Part shown: positions 13,569 through 22,470 of the stretch, piece after piece | Numbering within the stretch: the first letter of the stretch is position 1 | How the letters are laid out: every line of letters starts with the position of its first letter | From: Sphingomonas sp. LC-1 | GTDB taxonomy: Bacteria; Pseudomonadota; Alphaproteobacteria; Sphingomonadales; Sphingomonadaceae | Assembly: GCF_025371035.1 (NCBI RefSeq) | Contig: NZ_JANZXB010000019.1 | Coordinates: 1 to 32,476, forward strand | Direction of reading: 5' to 3' | Length of the DNA: 32,476 nt | Position numbers and translations under genes: made by a program | Notes under the pieces: generated by a model | The model's database searches: none | What the model saw: only the letters and a program-made list of their open reading frames with translations | What the model was told of the DNA's origin: nothing

Positions 13569-14552
13569 ATGCGGCGCACTAACCATCGAAACCTCGTGAA
13601 TGGCGGTATCCTGTCTGGCAGGATACCGCTCATTTCCCTTGTTCAGTTCATCGCCGTCGCCGAGCATCTGAATTTTCGGCATGCGGCCAAGGCACTCGGC
13701 GTCAGCCAGTCGAGCGTCAGCGCGCGTGTGAAAGCGCTGGAGGATAACCTTGGTATCCTGCTGTTTGAGCGCCATGCGCGGGGCGTTCGGCTAACAGACG
13801 CAGGCAGGCACTTCATGGAGCGTGTCACGGCGGGTGTCGATCAACTCGATCACGCGGTGAAGACCGCCGGCATGACAGCTCAAGGAGAATGTGGCCGGCT
13901 TCGCATCGGCATCCATGCCTTGATCCCACGCAGCTTTCTCACGGAGCTGATCCGTCATTATCGGGAAGCCCATACCGGCATTGAGGTCGAGATAACCGAA
14001 GGCACGGCCCGCGATGCGGTGATGCAGCTTCGTGCTGACCAGCTCGACGTGGCGTTCGTCGCGGGCAAGCCCGAGATGCCCGACTGCCATACCCGACCGA
14101 TCTGGACCGAACCGCTGGTGGTGGTGCTATCGGATGGGCATCGCCTCGCCGGGCAGTCCGCAATCACTTGGTCCGATCTGGTCGGCGAGACTTTCATTGT
14201 TCGCTATGGTGGCACCGGCCCGCAGGTCCATGACCATATCGTGCTGCGCCTTGCCGGGCGTTGGCCCGCACCGTCGATCCTGCGCTTTGATGTGGGGCGC
14301 GGCACGCTGCTATCTATGGTCGGACAAGGCTTCGGCATCACTATCGTCGGCGAGGCCACGTCATTATTGCCGACGACCGGCATCGTCTTCCTGCCCTTCC
14401 TCGATGAACCGGAGCCGGTTGCCTTTACAGCCGTCTGGTCGCCGTTCAATCGCAGCTCCGCACTGAAAAATCTACTCAACCTCGCAGGCAAAATGAAGCG
14501 TGACGGCGATTCGCCCAATCGTTTCCTAGATGGCACTCGACCGGCACGATAA
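13569..14552 (+). CDS. LysR-family regulator, copy 2
   Basis: A 327-residue LysR regulator starting 27 bp after floR. HTH: EHLNFRHAAKALGVSQSSVS and VKALEDNLGILLFERHARGV. The effector domain carries the same HALIPRSFL, EITEGTARDAVMQLRAD and VRYGGTGPQVHDHIVLRL segments as copy 1. The C-terminal tail (DGDSPNRFLDGTRPAR) has no counterpart in copy 1 and may run past the original end into element sequence, marking the island's right border. A lysR gene directly downstream of floR is the arrangement seen in many floR-carrying elements. Confidence 0.87.
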   Translation: MRRTNHRNLVNGGILSGRIPLISLVQFIAVAEHLNFRHAAKALGVSQSSVSARVKALEDNLGILLFERHARGVRLTDAGRHFMERVTAGVDQLDHAVKTAGMTAQGECGRLRIGIHALIPRSFLTELIRHYREAHTGIEVEITEGTARDAVMQLRADQLDVAFVAGKPEMPDCHTRPIWTEPLVVVLSDGHRLAGQSAITWSDLVGETFIVRYGGTGPQVHDHIVLRLAGRWPAPSILRFDVGRGTLLSMVGQGFGITIVGEATSLLPTTGIVFLPFLDEPEPVAFTAVWSPFNRSSALKNLLNLAGKMKRDGDSPNRFLDGTRPAR

Positions 14553-14562
14553 CGGCAAAGGC

Positions 14563-14583
14563 GACCCGTCCTATTTGCCGCCG
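14563..14583 (+). promoter_or_regulatory. Shared motif upstream of traG
   Basis: GACCCGTCCTATTTGCCG plus CCG is matched at 17167-17187, upstream of trbB, with two differences in 21 bases. Both copies precede a transfer gene by about 120-140 bp. It may be a promoter or operator co-ordinating the two transfer units. Confidence 0.45.
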
Positions 14584-14683
14584 ATAGTATCCGGCAGCCC
14601 TCCGGCATCCTCTTTCCTGTTGCCCGTCCCGATTTTGCCTACTCTCTGATCGGCTCCGTCTTTTTTTGCCGACTGGAGCCTGT

Positions 14684-16669
14684 ATGCGCGGAGGCCGAAT
14701 CCTTTGGGGGCAGATTGGTGCCGTCTTCACCATCGTTCTGGTGATGGTGTGGGCAGCGACGCAATGGACGGCGTTCCGCCTCGGCTTCCAGCCGCAGCTT
14801 GGAGCACCATGGTTCGAGCTGGCGGGCCTGCCGGTCTATTATCCGCCCGCCTTCTTCTGGTGGTGGTTTTCGTTCGACGCCTACGCGCCCGCGATCTTCG
14901 TCGAGGGCGGCATCATCGCGGTATCGGGCGGCTTCCTCGCCATCGCCGCCGCCATCTTCATGTCGATCATCCGGGCGCGGGAAGCGCGCAACGTCGCCAC
15001 CTATGGATCGGCGCGATGGGCCGAGGGCAAGGAAATCCATGCGGCCGGATTGCTCGGCCCCGATGGCGTCCTGCTCGGCCGATACGACCGGGACTATCTG
15101 CGCCATGATGGTCCTGAGCATGTCCTATGCTTCGCCCCGACGCGCAGCGGCAAAGGTGTCGGGCTGGTGGTGCCGACGCTGCTGACATGGCCGGCATCCG
15201 CCATCGTTCACGACATAAAGGGCGAGAACTGGACCCTGACAGCGGGCTTTCGCGCGAAGCATGGCCGTGTGCTGCTGTTCGATCCCACGAACGCCAGATC
15301 GTCCGCCTACAATCCGTTGCTCGAAGTCCGGCAAGGCGAATGGGAAGTCCGCGACGTGCAGAATATCGCGGATATTCTGGTCGATCCCGAAGGCAGTCTC
15401 GACAAGCGCAACCATTGGGAAAAGACCAGCCATAGCTTGCTGGTCGGCGCGATCCTGCATGTTCTCTATGCGGAGAAGGACAAGACCTTGGCGGGCGTCG
15501 CCAACTTCCTGTCCGATCCCCGCCGCCCGGTCGAGGCAACCTTGCGCGCGATGATGGACACGCCGCATCTCGGCGAAGCAGGCGCTCATCCCGTCATCGC
15601 GTCGTCCGCCCGCGAACTGTTGAACAAATCCGAGAACGAGCGGTCGGGCGTGCTCTCCACCGCCATGTCGTTTCTCGGCCTCTACCGCGATCCCGTGGTG
15701 GCGCGGGTGACGGCGCGGTGCGACTGGCGCATTGCCGACCTGGTCGGCAGCCGCCAGCCCGTCACGCTCTATCTGGTCGTGCCGCCATCCGACATAAACC
15801 GCACCAAGCCGCTCATTCGCCTGATCCTCAACCAGATCGGCAGGCGGTTGACCGAGGAACTGACCACCTCCGGCAAGCGCCATCGGCTGCTGTTGATGCT
15901 GGACGAGTTTCCGGCGCTCGGCCGGCTCGACTTCTTTGAACCGGCGCTCGCCTTCATGGCGGGGTATGGAATCAAAGGCTTCCTGATCGCGCAGAGCCTC
16001 AACCAGATCGAGCGCGCCTATGGCCCGAACAACGCGATCCTCGACAACTGCCATGTGCGCGTCAGCTTCGCCACGAACGACGAAAGGACGGCCAAGCGGG
16101 TGAGCGACGCACTCGGCACCGCGACCGAACTGCGCGACTCCACCAACTACGCCGGGCACAGATTGGCCCCGTGGCTTGGGCATCTCATGGTTTCACGGCA
16201 GGAGACGGCCCGCCCGCTACTCACGCCGGGCGAAATCATGCAGCTTCCGCCCACCGATGAAATCGTCATGGTCGCGGGCACGCCGCCGATCCGCGCGACC
16301 AAGGCCCGCTATTTCGAGGACGCGCGGTTGCAGGAACGCATCCTGACCCCGCCCGATCTGGTCGCCGCTCCGCTGGCGCCCAGTCCATCCGCCGATGATT
16401 GGTCCGGCCGCGTGGTCGCGGCGGAAAGCCGTTCCGCGACGAGCGGAAACGCGGCCGATGGCGATCCGGCCAATGCCGGCATCCGCCGCGAGCCGGAATT
16501 GCCGGAGCATGAGGAAATCGTCGCCCCGCCGCCATCACCCGAACAGGAGTTCGAGTTTGTGGACGACGAGCCGGACGTTGACGCGGCCAAGGCCCGCGCC
16601 ATGCGCCAACGTATGAGGATGGTCGCGCGGCAGGTCGCATTGAACCCCGATGACGGAATCGACCTTTGA
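14684..16669 (+). CDS. traG: TraG/VirD4 type IV coupling protein
   Basis: A 661-residue inner-membrane ATPase linking the relaxase-DNA complex to the mating channel. Membrane segments lie at about residues 8-28 and 72-95. The Walker A motif is APTRSGKGVG (151-160), and Walker B is in LLLMLDEFPALGRLD. Downstream are GIKGFLIAQSLNQIERAYG and the typical TraG DNCHVRVSFATND block. The last 110 residues are acidic and poorly conserved. The ATG at 14684 follows TGGAGCCTGT; an in-frame start 18 bp earlier lacks a site. traG begins the trb operon and now lies 6.3 kb from its partner relaxase because of the island. Confidence 0.93.
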   Translation: MRGGRILWGQIGAVFTIVLVMVWAATQWTAFRLGFQPQLGAPWFELAGLPVYYPPAFFWWWFSFDAYAPAIFVEGGIIAVSGGFLAIAAAIFMSIIRAREARNVATYGSARWAEGKEIHAAGLLGPDGVLLGRYDRDYLRHDGPEHVLCFAPTRSGKGVGLVVPTLLTWPASAIVHDIKGENWTLTAGFRAKHGRVLLFDPTNARSSAYNPLLEVRQGEWEVRDVQNIADILVDPEGSLDKRNHWEKTSHSLLVGAILHVLYAEKDKTLAGVANFLSDPRRPVEATLRAMMDTPHLGEAGAHPVIASSARELLNKSENERSGVLSTAMSFLGLYRDPVVARVTARCDWRIADLVGSRQPVTLYLVVPPSDINRTKPLIRLILNQIGRRLTEELTTSGKRHRLLLMLDEFPALGRLDFFEPALAFMAGYGIKGFLIAQSLNQIERAYGPNNAILDNCHVRVSFATNDERTAKRVSDALGTATELRDSTNYAGHRLAPWLGHLMVSRQETARPLLTPGEIMQLPPTDEIVMVAGTPPIRATKARYFEDARLQERILTPPDLVAAPLAPSPSADDWSGRVVAAESRSATSGNAADGDPANAGIRREPELPEHEEIVAPPPSPEQEFEFVDDEPDVDAAKARAMRQRMRMVARQVALNPDDGIDL

Positions 16670-16679
16670 GGACACGACC

Positions 16680-17159
16680 ATGGCAACCAGAACCCGCCTG
16701 AATCTCTATTTCGACCCCGCGCTCATTCCGCAGATCGAAGCGATGGCGCTGCGCCGCTCGGTGGCGCTGCGCCGTAATGTCTCAAAATCCGCCATCGTGG
16801 AGGCGGCGGTCATATCTTACCTGTCCGGCGATGCCGACGACCAGCTTGAAGCCGCCATGTCGCGCCGCATGGACAAGCTCGGCCGCCAGATCGACACGCT
16901 CGACCTGGATCTCGCCGTCCTCGGCGAGACGGTCGCGCAGTTCATCCATTTCTGGATGACCATCACACCGCCGCTTACGGGAGCCGCACAATCCGCTGCC
17001 CGAGCGAAAGGCGCGGAGCGGTTCGAGGGCTTCATGCAAAATCTCGGCCGGCGTCTGGCGACGGGCGACAGGTTCCTCAAGGAGCTGTCGCGTGACCTCG
17101 ACTCACTTCCCGACGATCAGTTGCCGGACGAGTCCGAGAGCAACGGCGATCAAGAATGA
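16680..17159 (+). CDS. CopG-type ribbon-helix-helix protein
   Basis: A 159-residue protein. TRLNLYFDPALIPQIEAMAL (residues 4-23) gives the N-terminal beta strand and first helix of a ribbon-helix-helix domain, and NVSKSAIVEAAVISYL the second helix. A region with coiled-coil character follows (MDKLGRQIDTLDLDLAVLGE), with a hydrophobic segment FIHFWMTI. ATG 16680 was chosen because TGAGGACACGACC precedes it; an earlier ATG at 16650 overlaps traG. Members of this group lie between traG and trbB in related elements and probably regulate the trb operon or assist the coupling protein. Confidence 0.78.
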   Translation: MATRTRLNLYFDPALIPQIEAMALRRSVALRRNVSKSAIVEAAVISYLSGDADDQLEAAMSRRMDKLGRQIDTLDLDLAVLGETVAQFIHFWMTITPPLTGAAQSAARAKGAERFEGFMQNLGRRLATGDRFLKELSRDLDSLPDDQLPDESESNGDQE

Positions 17160-17166
17160 GTATTCG

Positions 17167-17187
17167 GACCCATCCTATTTACCGCCG
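17167..17187 (+). promoter_or_regulatory. Shared motif upstream of trbB
   Basis: GACCCATCCTATTTACCG plus CCG, the second copy of the motif upstream of traG (19 of 21 identical). The 146-bp gap it lies in is the longest within the trb operon, so an internal promoter is likely here. A small stem GCCCC (17282-17286) / GGGGC (17297-17301) sits just before the trbB start. Confidence 0.45.
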
Positions 17188-17305
17188 TTCGCCGCCGATC
17201 ACCGCCGCCTCATAGATACTTGTTGAACCGGCCGCATTTCGGTCTCTCTTAATCGACCCCGATCTGGGGATTGCCTGTCGCGCCCCATGAAGAAACGGGG
17301 CCGAC

Positions 17306-18301
17306 ATGACCACCAACCACCAAAAACCGGAATCCATCGCGCGCGGCGCGCGCATGTTGCGCACCGCGCTCGGCCCCGCCATTGCCCGGCTGCTCGAAGA
17401 CCCGGCCGTCGTCGAGGTGATGCTGAACCCGGACGGTCGCCTTTGGGTGGACCGGCTATCCGAAGGGCTTTCCGACACGGGCGAGCGACTGTCCGCCGCC
17501 GATGGCGAACGCATCGTTCGGCTAGTCGCGCATCATGTCGGCGCGGAGGTTCATGCCCGCAGCCCCCGCGTCTCGGCCGAACTGCCCGAGAGCGGGGAGC
17601 GGTTTGAAGGGCTATTGCCGCCCGTGGTCGCTGCCCCGACCTTCGCCATCCGCAAGCCCGCCGTCGCGGTGTTCACGCTCGACGACTATGTGGCGGCGGG
17701 CATCATGTCCACCGATCAGGCGGAAACGCTGCGCGAAGCCGTCGCATCCCGCGCCAATATCTTGGTAGCGGGCGGCACCAGCACCGGCAAAACCACGCTG
17801 ACCAATGCGCTGCTCGCCGAGGTGGCGAAGACGGCGGATCGCGTCGTCATCATCGAGGACACGCGCGAGCTGCAATGCGCCGCGCCCAACCTTGTCGCCA
17901 TGCGGACGAAAGACGGCGTGGCGACGCTTTCCGATCTGGTCCGGTCCTCGCTGCGCCTGCGCCCCGACCGCATCCCTATCGGCGAGGTGCGCGGATCGGA
18001 AGCCCTCGACCTGCTCAAAGCATGGGGCACGGGCCATCCGGGCGGGATCGGCACCATTCATGCAGGCACCGGCATCGGCGCGCTGCGCCGCCTTGAACAG
18101 CTCATCCAAGAGGCTGTCGTCACCGTCCAGCGCGCCCTGATCGCCGAGACAATCGACCTCGTTGCCGTCCTTTCCGGGCGCGGTTCCGCGCGCCGGCTGG
18201 CCGAACTCGCCCGCGTCGAAGGGCTGGGACCGGACGGCGACTACCGCATCACGCATCCCATCCCTTTGGCAATCCCCACCAGCACAGGAGAATCTTCATG
18301 A
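17306..18301 (+). CDS. trbB: TrbB, VirB11-type secretion ATPase
   Basis: A 331-residue hexameric traffic ATPase. N-terminal domain with [16 protein letters not shown]; Walker [10 protein letters not shown] (about 156-164); Asp box [32 protein letters not shown] and the His box [15 protein letters not shown]. It powers pilus assembly and substrate transfer from the cytoplasmic side. Its stop overlaps the trbC ATG (18298-18301). Confidence 0.94.
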   Translation: MTTNHQKPESIARGARMLRTALGPAIARLLEDPAVVEVMLNPDGRLWVDRLSEGLSDTGERLSAADGERIVRLVAHHVGAEVHARSPRVSAELPESGERFEGLLPPVVAAPTFAIRKPAVAVFTLDDYVAAGIMSTDQAETLREAVASRANILVAGGTSTGKTTLTNALLAEVAKTADRVVIIEDTRELQCAAPNLVAMRTKDGVATLSDLVRSSLRLRPDRIPIGEVRGSEALDLLKAWGTGHPGGIGTIHAGTGIGALRRLEQLIQEAVVTVQRALIAETIDLVAVLSGRGSARRLAELARVEGLGPDGDYRITHPIPLAIPTSTGESS

Positions 18302-18630
18302 TCCGCACGATTTCGCGCGGCTATCGCTTCGCCGCGACCGCCGCATCCACCCTTGTCATCAGCTTCATGCTCGCCCCGGCCGCCCATGCGTCCGGTTCGT
18401 CGATGCCGTGGGAAGCACCGCTCCAAAGCATCCTCCAGTCCATCGAAGGGCCGGTTGCCAAGATCATCGCCGTCATCATCATCATCGTGACCGGCCTGAC
18501 TTTGGCCTTCGGCGATACGGGCGGCGGCTTTCGCAAGCTGATCCAGATCGTGTTCGGCCTGTCCATCGCCTTCGCGGCGTCGAGCTTCTTCCTGTCGTTC
18601 TTCTCGTTCGGCGGCGGGGCGCTCATCTGA
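18298..18630 (+). CDS. trbC: TrbC, conjugative pilin
   Basis: A 110-residue prepilin. The N-terminal signal (residues about 10-32, ending APAAHASGS) is followed by two hydrophobic segments: AKIIAVIIIIVTGLTLAF and a C-terminal one around IVFGLSIAFAASSFFLSFFS. TrbC/VirB2 pilins are cleaved by signal peptidase and, in the RP4 system, cyclised by TraF, which is present at 4136. Overlaps trbB and abuts trbD. Confidence 0.9.
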   Translation: MIRTISRGYRFAATAASTLVISFMLAPAAHASGSSMPWEAPLQSILQSIEGPVAKIIAVIIIIVTGLTLAFGDTGGGFRKLIQIVFGLSIAFAASSFFLSFFSFGGGALI

Positions 18631-18911
18631 TGGCGGGCGGCCTCGAACAGCTCGACGCGGTGCCGGGGTTCACGGTCCCGGTCCATCGGGCGCTGACCGA
18701 GCATATTTTGCTCGGCGGCGCACCGCGCTCCATCGCGATTCTGAACGGCACGCTGGCCGGGGCCGTGGGCCTCGGCCTGCGCCTCTGGCTGGTCGGCATC
18801 GCCATCTGGGCCATCGGTCATTTCGCGGCCGTGTGGGCGGCAAAGCGCGATCCCCTCTTTGTCGAGGTCGGGCGGCGGCATCTGCGCATCCCCGGCCATC
18901 TGGCGGTGTGA
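18630..18911 (+). CDS. trbD: TrbD, VirB3-like inner-membrane protein
   Basis: A 93-residue protein. FTVPVHRALTEHILLGGAPR is the conserved TrbD/VirB3 amphipathic N-terminus, followed by hydrophobic helices around ILNGTLAGAVGLGLRLW and WLVGIAIWAIGHFAAVWAA, and RDPLFVEVGRRHLRIP at the end. It works with the TrbE ATPase in pilus assembly. The ATG shares its first base with the trbC stop. Confidence 0.9.
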   Translation: MAGGLEQLDAVPGFTVPVHRALTEHILLGGAPRSIAILNGTLAGAVGLGLRLWLVGIAIWAIGHFAAVWAAKRDPLFVEVGRRHLRIPGHLAV

Positions 18912-18924
18912 GGGAGGCGCGTCG

Positions 18925-21417
18925 ATGATGAACCTTGCCGAATACCGCAGCACCGCCACCCGACTCGCCGACTATCTGCCATGGGCGGCACTGGTCGGCT
19001 CCGGCGTCGTCTTGAACAAGGATGGGAGTTTTCAGAGGACCGCGAAGTTTCGCGGCCCCGATCTGGATTCCGCCGTCGCGGCCGAGCTGGTCGCCGTCGC
19101 CGGCCGCATCAACAACGCCGTGCGCCGTCTCGGCTCCGGCTGGAGCATCTTCGTCGAGGCACAGCGCAGCGAGGCGGCGACCTATCCCGATAGCATCTTT
19201 CCTGATCCCGCGTCGGCGCTGGTCGATGCGGAACGGAAGGCTGATTTCGAGGAAGCGGACGCGCATTTCGTGTCCGGCTACTTCCTCACCTTCCTCTGGC
19301 TGCCCCCGGCCGAGGAAGCCGCCCGCACTGAGGCATGGCTCTATGAGGGCCGCGAGAAAACCGGCGTGGACCCGTGGGAGCTGATGCGCGGCTTCATCGA
19401 CCGCACCGACCGCGTGCTGGCGCTGCTCGACGGCTTCATGCCCGAGTGCCGTTGGATGGATGACGGCGCGACACTGACCTATCTCCATTCCACCATTTCC
19501 ACGAACCGCCATCGCGTGCGCGTGCCCGAGGTGCCGATGCACCTCGACGCGCTGCTCGCCGACCAGCCGTTGACTGGCGGGCTGGAGCCGCGCCTTGGCG
19601 GCCAGCATCTTCGCGTGCTGACCATCGTGGGATTCCCGACCGCGACGACGCCGGGCCTGCTCGACGAGATGAACCGGCTGCCGTTCCCCTACAGGTGGAG
19701 CACGCGCGCGATCCTGCTCGACAAGACCGATGCGACGCGGCTGGTGACCCGCATCCGCCGTCAGTGGTTCGCCAAGCGCAAGTCCGTCGCCGCGATCCTG
19801 AAAGAGGTGATGACCAACGAGGCGTCCGCGCTTGTAGACACCGACGCCGCCAACAAGGCGCTCGACGCCGACATGGCCTTGCAGGAGCTTGGCGCGGATG
19901 TGGCGGGCATGGCCTACGTCACGGCCACCGTCACCGTTTGGGATGCCGATCCGCGCCTTGCCGACGAAAAGCTGCGCCTGGTCGAGAAGATCGTTCAGGG
20001 CCGCGACTTCACCGCCATGCCCGAGAGCGTCAACGCGGTTGACGCATGGCTCGGCAGCCTGCCCGGACACGCCTACGCGAATGTGCGGCAGCCACCCATC
20101 AGCACTTTGAATCTCGCCCACATGATCCCGCTTTCGGCGGTGTGGGCGGGGCCGGAACGGGACGAGCATTTCGGTGCACCGCCTTTGCTCTTTGGAAAGA
20201 CCGAAGGCACAACCCCATTCCGGCTAAGTCTCCATGTCGGCGACGTAGGCCACACCCTTGTCGTCGGCCCGACCGGCGCGGGTAAATCCGTGCTGCTCGC
20301 CCTCATGGCCTTGCAGTTCCGGCGCTATGCGGGATCGCAGGTTTTCGCCTTCGACTTCGGCGGCAGCATCCGCGCCGCGTCGCTCGCCATGGGCGGCGAC
20401 TGGCACGACCTTGGCGGCGGGCTGACAGAAGGGGCCGAGGCGTCCGTCTCGCTCCAGCCGCTTGCCCGCATCGACGATACCTATGAACGCGCATGGGCGG
20501 CGGACTGGATTGCGGCCATCCTTATGCGTGAGGGGATCGCCATCACCCCCGAGGTCAAAGAGCATCTTTGGACGGCGCTGACTTCGCTCGCCTCCGCGCC
20601 GGTCGAGGAACGGACCATCACCGGCCTTGCGGTGCTGTTGCAATCCAACGATCTGAAACAGGCGCTCCGTCCGTTTTGCGTCGGCGGTGCCTATGGCCGG
20701 TTGCTCGACGCCGAGACAGAGCATTTGGGATCGGCGGACGTGCAAGCGTTCGAGATCGAGGGCCTTGTCGGGACCGGCGCGGCCCCGGCCGTGCTCGCCT
20801 ATCTGTTCCATCGCATCGGCGACCGGCTCGACGGGCGGCCGACGCTGCTCATCATAGATGAAGGCTGGCTTGCGCTGGACGACGAGGGTTTCGCCGGCCA
20901 GCTCCGCGAATGGCTGAAAACGCTGCGCAAGAAGAACGCCAGCGTCATCTTCGCCACACAAAGCCTGTCCGACATCGACGGCAGCAACATTGCGCCCGCG
21001 ATTATCGAGAGCTGCCCGACGCGGCTCCTGCTGCCGAACGAGCGCGCTATCGAACCGCAGATTACAGCCATCTATCGCCGCTTCGGCCTCAATGACCGCC
21101 AGATAGAAATCCTCGCAAGGGCCACGCCCAAGCGGGATTATTACTGCCAAAGCCGCAGGGGCAATCGCCTGTTCGAGCTTGGCCTGTCCGAAGTCGGCCT
21201 CGCGCTTTGCGCCGCATCCGCCAAATCCGACCAGACGCTCATTGCACAAATCCTCGCCGAGCACGGACGCGACGGCTTCCTCGCCGCATGGCTGCGCGAG
21301 CGCGGCGTCGATTGGGCGGCCGACCTGATCCCGAACCTCACCAATCTTGCCGACCGGCCGGAATCCGCCGCGCCGGCCCGGCTCGATACCCACCCCACAC
21401 AGGAGATTCTTCCATGA
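18925..21417 (+). CDS. trbE: TrbE, VirB4-type conjugation ATPase
   Basis: An 830-residue inner-membrane-associated ATPase, the largest motor of the mating channel. It starts MMNLAEYRSTATRLADYLPW after GGGAGGCGCGTCG. The N-terminal CagE/TrbE domain covers roughly residues 1-400. Walker A is GPTGAGKS (448-455) and Walker B is LLIIDEGWLALDDEGF, followed by KNASVIFATQSLSDI and SCPTRLLLPNERA, typical of the family. The length is normal. Its stop overlaps the trbJ ATG. Confidence 0.94.
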   Translation: MMNLAEYRSTATRLADYLPWAALVGSGVVLNKDGSFQRTAKFRGPDLDSAVAAELVAVAGRINNAVRRLGSGWSIFVEAQRSEAATYPDSIFPDPASALVDAERKADFEEADAHFVSGYFLTFLWLPPAEEAARTEAWLYEGREKTGVDPWELMRGFIDRTDRVLALLDGFMPECRWMDDGATLTYLHSTISTNRHRVRVPEVPMHLDALLADQPLTGGLEPRLGGQHLRVLTIVGFPTATTPGLLDEMNRLPFPYRWSTRAILLDKTDATRLVTRIRRQWFAKRKSVAAILKEVMTNEASALVDTDAANKALDADMALQELGADVAGMAYVTATVTVWDADPRLADEKLRLVEKIVQGRDFTAMPESVNAVDAWLGSLPGHAYANVRQPPISTLNLAHMIPLSAVWAGPERDEHFGAPPLLFGKTEGTTPFRLSLHVGDVGHTLVVGPTGAGKSVLLALMALQFRRYAGSQVFAFDFGGSIRAASLAMGGDWHDLGGGLTEGAEASVSLQPLARIDDTYERAWAADWIAAILMREGIAITPEVKEHLWTALTSLASAPVEERTITGLAVLLQSNDLKQALRPFCVGGAYGRLLDAETEHLGSADVQAFEIEGLVGTGAAPAVLAYLFHRIGDRLDGRPTLLIIDEGWLALDDEGFAGQLREWLKTLRKKNASVIFATQSLSDIDGSNIAPAIIESCPTRLLLPNERAIEPQITAIYRRFGLNDRQIEILARATPKRDYYCQSRRGNRLFELGLSEVGLALCAASAKSDQTLIAQILAEHGRDGFLAAWLRERGVDWAADLIPNLTNLADRPESAAPARLDTHPTQEILP

Positions 21418-22187
21418 CCTATCCCAAGATCGTCGGGGCCTCGGCCCTCGCGCTGGCGCTCGCCGTGCCCGTCACGCTTTCGCCCATGCTGGCAAGCCCG
21501 GCCCATGCCCAGCTTTTCGGCCGGATCGTCTATGACCCGTCCAACTATGCGCAGAACGTGCTCACGGCCGCGCGCACGCTGGAGCAGATCAACAACCAGA
21601 TTCAGAGCCTCCAGAACGAGGCGCAGATGCTCATCAATCAGGCCCGCAACCTTGCGAGCCTGCCGCATAGCTCGCTCCAGCAGCTCCAGCAGAACGTCCA
21701 GCGCACGCAGCAGCTTCTCGGGCAGGCTCAAAATCTCGCGTTCGAGGTCGGCCAGATCGACCAAGCGTTCCAGAGCCAATACGGCAATGTCTCGCTGTCC
21801 GCGACCGACGCCCAGCTTGTCGCCGATGCGCGCGGCCGTTGGGAAAATACGGTTGGCGGTTTGCAGGACGCCATGCGCGTGCAGGCTGGCGTCGTCGGCA
21901 ACATCGACAGCAATCGCGCCGAGATGGCCGCGCTTGTCGGCCAGAGCCAAGGCGCGACCGGCGCGCTGCAAGCCACGCAGGCCGGCAACCAGCTCCTTGC
22001 CCTCCAGTCGCTGCAGCTTTCCGACCTGATCGCGCTCATCTCGGCGAACGGGCGGGCCGACGCGCTGACCGAGGCCGAGCGTGCGACCGCCGCCGAACAA
22101 GGCCGCGAGCAGCGCCGTCGCTTCCTCACGCCCGGCACCGGCTACCAGCCGGGCAACGCGCAGATGTTCAACAACGGCAACAACTGA
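21414..22187 (+). CDS. trbJ: TrbJ, VirB5-like periplasmic protein
   Basis: A 257-residue secreted protein: Sec signal (residues about 5-33, ending SPAHAQLFG), then IVYDPSNYAQNVLTAARTLE and a long glutamine-rich helical region (INNQIQSLQNEAQMLINQA, LQQLQQNVQRTQQLLG) likely to form coiled coils. VirB5/TrbJ proteins sit at the pilus tip or in the periplasm and help mating-pair formation. Overlaps the trbE stop by four bases. Confidence 0.9.
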   Translation: MTYPKIVGASALALALAVPVTLSPMLASPAHAQLFGRIVYDPSNYAQNVLTAARTLEQINNQIQSLQNEAQMLINQARNLASLPHSSLQQLQQNVQRTQQLLGQAQNLAFEVGQIDQAFQSQYGNVSLSATDAQLVADARGRWENTVGGLQDAMRVQAGVVGNIDSNRAEMAALVGQSQGATGALQATQAGNQLLALQSLQLSDLIALISANGRADALTEAERATAAEQGREQRRRFLTPGTGYQPGNAQMFNNGNN

Positions 22188-22201
22188 CCGGGAGGCTCGC
22201 C

Positions 22202-22468
22202 ATGGACGGCAAGATGCTGGCCCGGCTCGGGGCCGTGGTGTTCATCGCCATCGCCGTCACGGCGACCGCAATCGACATGGCGCGGAAGGATGAACCTTCC
22301 GCGCCACCCCCTGCGCCGGCCTTCCAGCCCCCGGCCGACCCGTTGCGCGAAACCCTGCGCCACTGCCAGCAGCTCGGCGAGGCGGCGGCGAGTGACGCCG
22401 GCTGCCTCGCCGCATGGGCCGAGAGCCGCGACCGTTTCCTCGGCCGTGACCGCAGCGGGGCGCGCTGA
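22202..22468 (+). CDS. trbK: TrbK-alt, putative entry-exclusion protein
   Basis: An 88-residue protein with a single N-terminal membrane segment (LARLGAVVFIAIAVTATAID), a proline-rich linker and a short C-terminal domain with two cysteines (RHCQQLGEAA, DAGCLAAWAE). This is the TrbK-alt type found in Ti-like trb operons between trbJ and trbL, believed to act in surface or entry exclusion. GGGAGGCTCGCC precedes the ATG. Confidence 0.85.
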   Translation: MDGKMLARLGAVVFIAIAVTATAIDMARKDEPSAPPPAPAFQPPADPLRETLRHCQQLGEAAASDAGCLAAWAESRDRFLGRDRSGAR

Positions 22469-22470
22469 CC

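Noticed and set aside
15125-16183. Long minus-strand frames opposite traG, and similar ones opposite trbE and the relaxase gene
   Set aside because: Antisense shadows caused by the G/C-biased third positions of the real genes; no ribosome-binding sites or domains.
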